Of a stretch of DNA of 64,000 nucleotides, positions 61,958-64,000 are shown one piece after another. The stretch covers positions 1,054,001 through 1,118,000 of the forward strand of contig NZ_JAOEFC010000001.1 in the NCBI RefSeq assembly GCF_025421715.1. Reading direction: 5' to 3'. Position 1 is the first letter of the stretch, and each line of letters begins with the position of its first letter. A model generated the notes under the pieces. That model saw nothing but the letters and a program-made list of their open reading frames with translations, was not told the origin of the DNA and ran no database searches. Source of the DNA: Microbacterium festucae (GTDB lineage Bacteria; Actinomycetota; Actinomycetes; Actinomycetales; Microbacteriaceae). The position numbers were made by a program, and so were the translations under genes.

Positions 61958-63997
61958 TTACCGTGCGCGGACCGCAATCGCTCGCGCAACCGGCTCGCTC
62001 ACGGTGTCCGTCGCTCCCAGGACGATTGCGCGCGCCGGAGACAATTGGGTCACGAGGTCGGCGGAGGCTTCCGGTAGACGATCCTGGCGTGTGATCAACA
62101 TCGGCGCCCCGCTGGCGGCAGCGACTGCTGCGCCGGACACCGCATCCGGGAACTTCTCGCCGCTCGCCACGTAGATCGTCTCGGCGGGCGTGTGGGTCGT
62201 AGCGCGGACGATCGCAGCGGAAGTGGCGTATCTGTCCACTCCCGCGATGCGAGTGACGCTACCGCCCGAGGCCGACCATGCCGCATTCATCACCGATGCG
62301 CTGATCGATGCGCTGTCGCCCACCACCACCACTCGCTCGGGCCGGAGTCGCGCGAGTTCAGCCCGTGTTGCGGCGGGTAGCTCATCTCGCAACGCGAGAA
62401 GCACCGGACCACCCGCCCTTCCTGCCGGACCCGCCGCGCTGAGTGCATCGGGGAAGTTCGCGCCCGTCGCAAGATATGCCACCGGCGCCCCCGCCCCGAA
62501 GGTCGCGGCGGACAGCGACGCGGCCGTCTCGAAGCGGTTCTCGCCCGCAATCCGCTGGACCTCGGGAGCATACTGGCGAAGAAGGTCGAAGACACCGGCG
62601 GACACCGATGGCTCGCCACCGACGACAACTATCCGCCGCGGTTTCAGCCGGGAGAGTTCCGACCTGACCGCCTCTGACAGCTCCGCCGGAGATGTCAGGA
62701 TCACGGGCGAAGCGGCACGGCTGGCCGCCGCTGCGCTCAGCGCGTCGGGGAAGTCCAGGCCTGTGGCCACGAAGACGGTGTCCGTTCCCGGGGCGAACGT
62801 TGCCGCTAGTCGGGCGGACGTCTCGTAGCGGTCCACGCCGGCGATACGACTGACGGGGGTCGGAATGGTGACGGCGCCACTGACCTGCGTCACCCTCCAG
62901 AACCCGTCGCGTGAGCCCACGGCCACCACGGACAGCTGCGCCCCGCGGTCCTCCTTGGTGACCGTGTAGGTACTGGATGTCGCGCCGGCGATCTGCGCGC
63001 CGTCCCGTATCCACTGGTAGCTGAATTCAGCAGCAGGTTGCCACGAGGCGGTTGCCACGAGAGTCCCCCCGACCGCTGGCGACCCGCTCAGCGTGGGCGC
63101 AGGTGTCGCGCTGAACCGTTGCGGCGTGGGAGTCGTGGACGTGAGACAGCACCCCCAGTTGGAGAACACCGTGTTCCCGGCCAGGTCCTGCCACGTTCCA
63201 CGATGCACCGCGCTGCCGTTGCGCACGACGTAGTTTCCGAAGCGCATTCCGTCGACCGGATAGTACGGGCGTTGTGCGGTTCCGGGTTGTGGGGGATCCC
63301 CGTAGAGGATCGACAGGTGCACGTGCGGCCCGTTGGAGGAACCGCCGCAGGGGAGAGTCGACCCCGCTTCTCCGAGGTAAGCGCCGGCCGGAACCCACTG
63401 CCCGATCAAGTTCTCCTGCGCACCGGCGAGGTGGTAGTACTCCGACTTCCACCCTCCGCCGTGATCGACGCCGAGGAACCAGCCCGCCGGACAGACGACG
63501 CGATAGACGCGCCCTTCCGCGATAGCCACGACTCGTCGGTTAGGGCTAGAACCCGGTGCGAAGTCGAGCGCCCCCCAGGCCGTTCCGTCACTGTCTCGAT
63601 GCGGGCCCCCCGACGACCAGCGCTGTCCCGGTTCGAAGGGAAGGTGCCACACGGGCGGAGCGAGCGAGCGCAACGTGGGTCGCGAGGGCGGATCCATCGG
63701 TTCGTCCCACGGCTCGATCGTGAGTGGCTCCGTCGGGCCCGAATGGTCGTGCCCGTCCTCGTCTCCGTGCGGGGCTGTCGTGTCATCCTCGGGGGGAGGC
63801 TGGGTCCCGCCTCCAGTCGGGGTCGGGGACGGGGTCGGGCTCATCGGAGCGGATGACGTCGGCGTCGGCGTCTGCGATGTGGTGGGGTCGGGGGAAGGAG
63901 TCGTTGCCTGCTCCGATGCAGAGGCCGGCGGTACCAGCGTCGTCAGCGAAGCAATCAGAGCGACCGTCACCAGTAGAGATCCTGCGCGATGTCGCAT
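61958..63997 (-). CDS. Secreted M23 peptidase with three cell wall-binding (CWB2) repeats
   Basis: 679 residues. Sec signal peptide (AGSLLVTVALIASLTTLVPPASAS), then a Pro/Thr/Ser linker (PTPTSSAPMSPTPSPTPT). M23 endopeptidase at about 115-260: HRDSDGTAWGALDFAPG with the first His and Asp ligands and GPHVHLSILYG with the HxH motif. A middle Ig-like segment follows. Three CWB2 repeats start near residues 385 (RIAGVDRYETSARL), 480 (RIAGENRFETAASL) and 577 (RIAGVDRYATSAAI). It probably cleaves peptidoglycan cross-links while held in the wall. Codons ending in A/T are common, unlike all neighbours, suggesting transfer. Confidence 0.92.
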   Translation of the reverse strand: MRHRAGSLLVTVALIASLTTLVPPASASEQATTPSPDPTTSQTPTPTSSAPMSPTPSPTPTGGGTQPPPEDDTTAPHGDEDGHDHSGPTEPLTIEPWDEPMDPPSRPTLRSLAPPVWHLPFEPGQRWSSGGPHRDSDGTAWGALDFAPGSSPNRRVVAIAEGRVYRVVCPAGWFLGVDHGGGWKSEYYHLAGAQENLIGQWVPAGAYLGEAGSTLPCGGSSNGPHVHLSILYGDPPQPGTAQRPYYPVDGMRFGNYVVRNGSAVHRGTWQDLAGNTVFSNWGCCLTSTTPTPQRFSATPAPTLSGSPAVGGTLVATASWQPAAEFSYQWIRDGAQIAGATSSTYTVTKEDRGAQLSVVAVGSRDGFWRVTQVSGAVTIPTPVSRIAGVDRYETSARLAATFAPGTDTVFVATGLDFPDALSAAAASRAASPVILTSPAELSEAVRSELSRLKPRRIVVVGGEPSVSAGVFDLLRQYAPEVQRIAGENRFETAASLSAATFGAGAPVAYLATGANFPDALSAAGPAGRAGGPVLLALRDELPAATRAELARLRPERVVVVGDSASISASVMNAAWSASGGSVTRIAGVDRYATSAAIVRATTHTPAETIYVASGEKFPDAVSGAAVAAASGAPMLITRQDRLPEASADLVTQLSPARAIVLGATDTVSEPVARAIAVRAR

Positions 63998-64000
63998 GCC

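Overview
The window is a stretch of chromosome from a very GC-rich actinobacterium, most likely a Microbacterium or close relative in the Microbacteriaceae. This is inferred from the dnaK-grpE-dnaJ-hspR operon with HAIR operators, a sugar ABC system without its own ATPase, the strong G/C-ending codon use, the frequent gcatcc/ggatgcc motif and many ATGA gene overlaps. There is no transposase, integrase, phage gene or CRISPR array. It is accessory-metabolism chromosome with a few housekeeping blocks.

Layout. 1-7.1 kb: a DUF222 protein cut by the left edge, a family 35 glycoside hydrolase, tRNA-Gly(CCC), a broken alpha/beta hydrolase next to a TetR regulator and a reductase-like gene, dcd, and the ohrR-ohr peroxide pair. 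7.5-16 kb: a membrane-anchored unknown, two divergent MarR-type regulators with Gly/His-rich tails, a BCCT transporter, an esterase with a PucR-type regulator, and an Atg22-type MFS protein. 16-20 kb: dnaK, grpE, dnaJ and hspR. 20.3-31.6 kb: a full non-phosphorylating L-fucose pathway (aldo/keto reductase, lactonase, L-fuconate dehydratase, SDR dehydrogenase, FAH-type hydrolase, mutarotase), a GntR regulator and a CUT1 sugar transporter, with four copies of one putative operator at the three divergent or leader regions. 32.1-42.3 kb: an eight-gene leftward operon mixing sugar-acid enzymes (enolase superfamily, metallo-hydrolase, Gfo/Idh, FAH-type dehydratase, ketoglutarate semialdehyde dehydrogenase) with CoA enzymes and a solute-binding-like protein lacking a signal peptide, faced by its own GntR. 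42.3-51.1 kb: cardiolipin synthase, membrane proteins, two glycosyltransferases, a 39-residue membrane microprotein divergent from a GlxA-type regulator. 51.2-57.9 kb: an N-domain-less ClpB under a HAIR site, then UbiA convergent with a type III polyketide synthase, methyltransferase and flavin hydroxylase operon. 58.1-64 kb: MFS with ArsR regulator, nitroreductase, RraA-like protein, VOC protein, and a secreted M23 peptidase with cell-wall-binding repeats that looks compositionally foreign.

The most striking non-gene signal is in the convergent gene junctions. Where two genes end face to face they either touch or overlap, or they are separated by 180-510 bases packed with long inverted repeats or arrays of tandem hairpins. 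Six such spacers (7.1, 20.0, 31.6, 49.1, 57.9 and 60.0 kb) carry at least five different hairpin families, and one family (arms GAGTGTCCAAGACACGC) occurs at two of them. HspR probably ties the dnaK operon and clpB together, and the GntR protein at 26.2 kb probably ties all fucose transcription units together.
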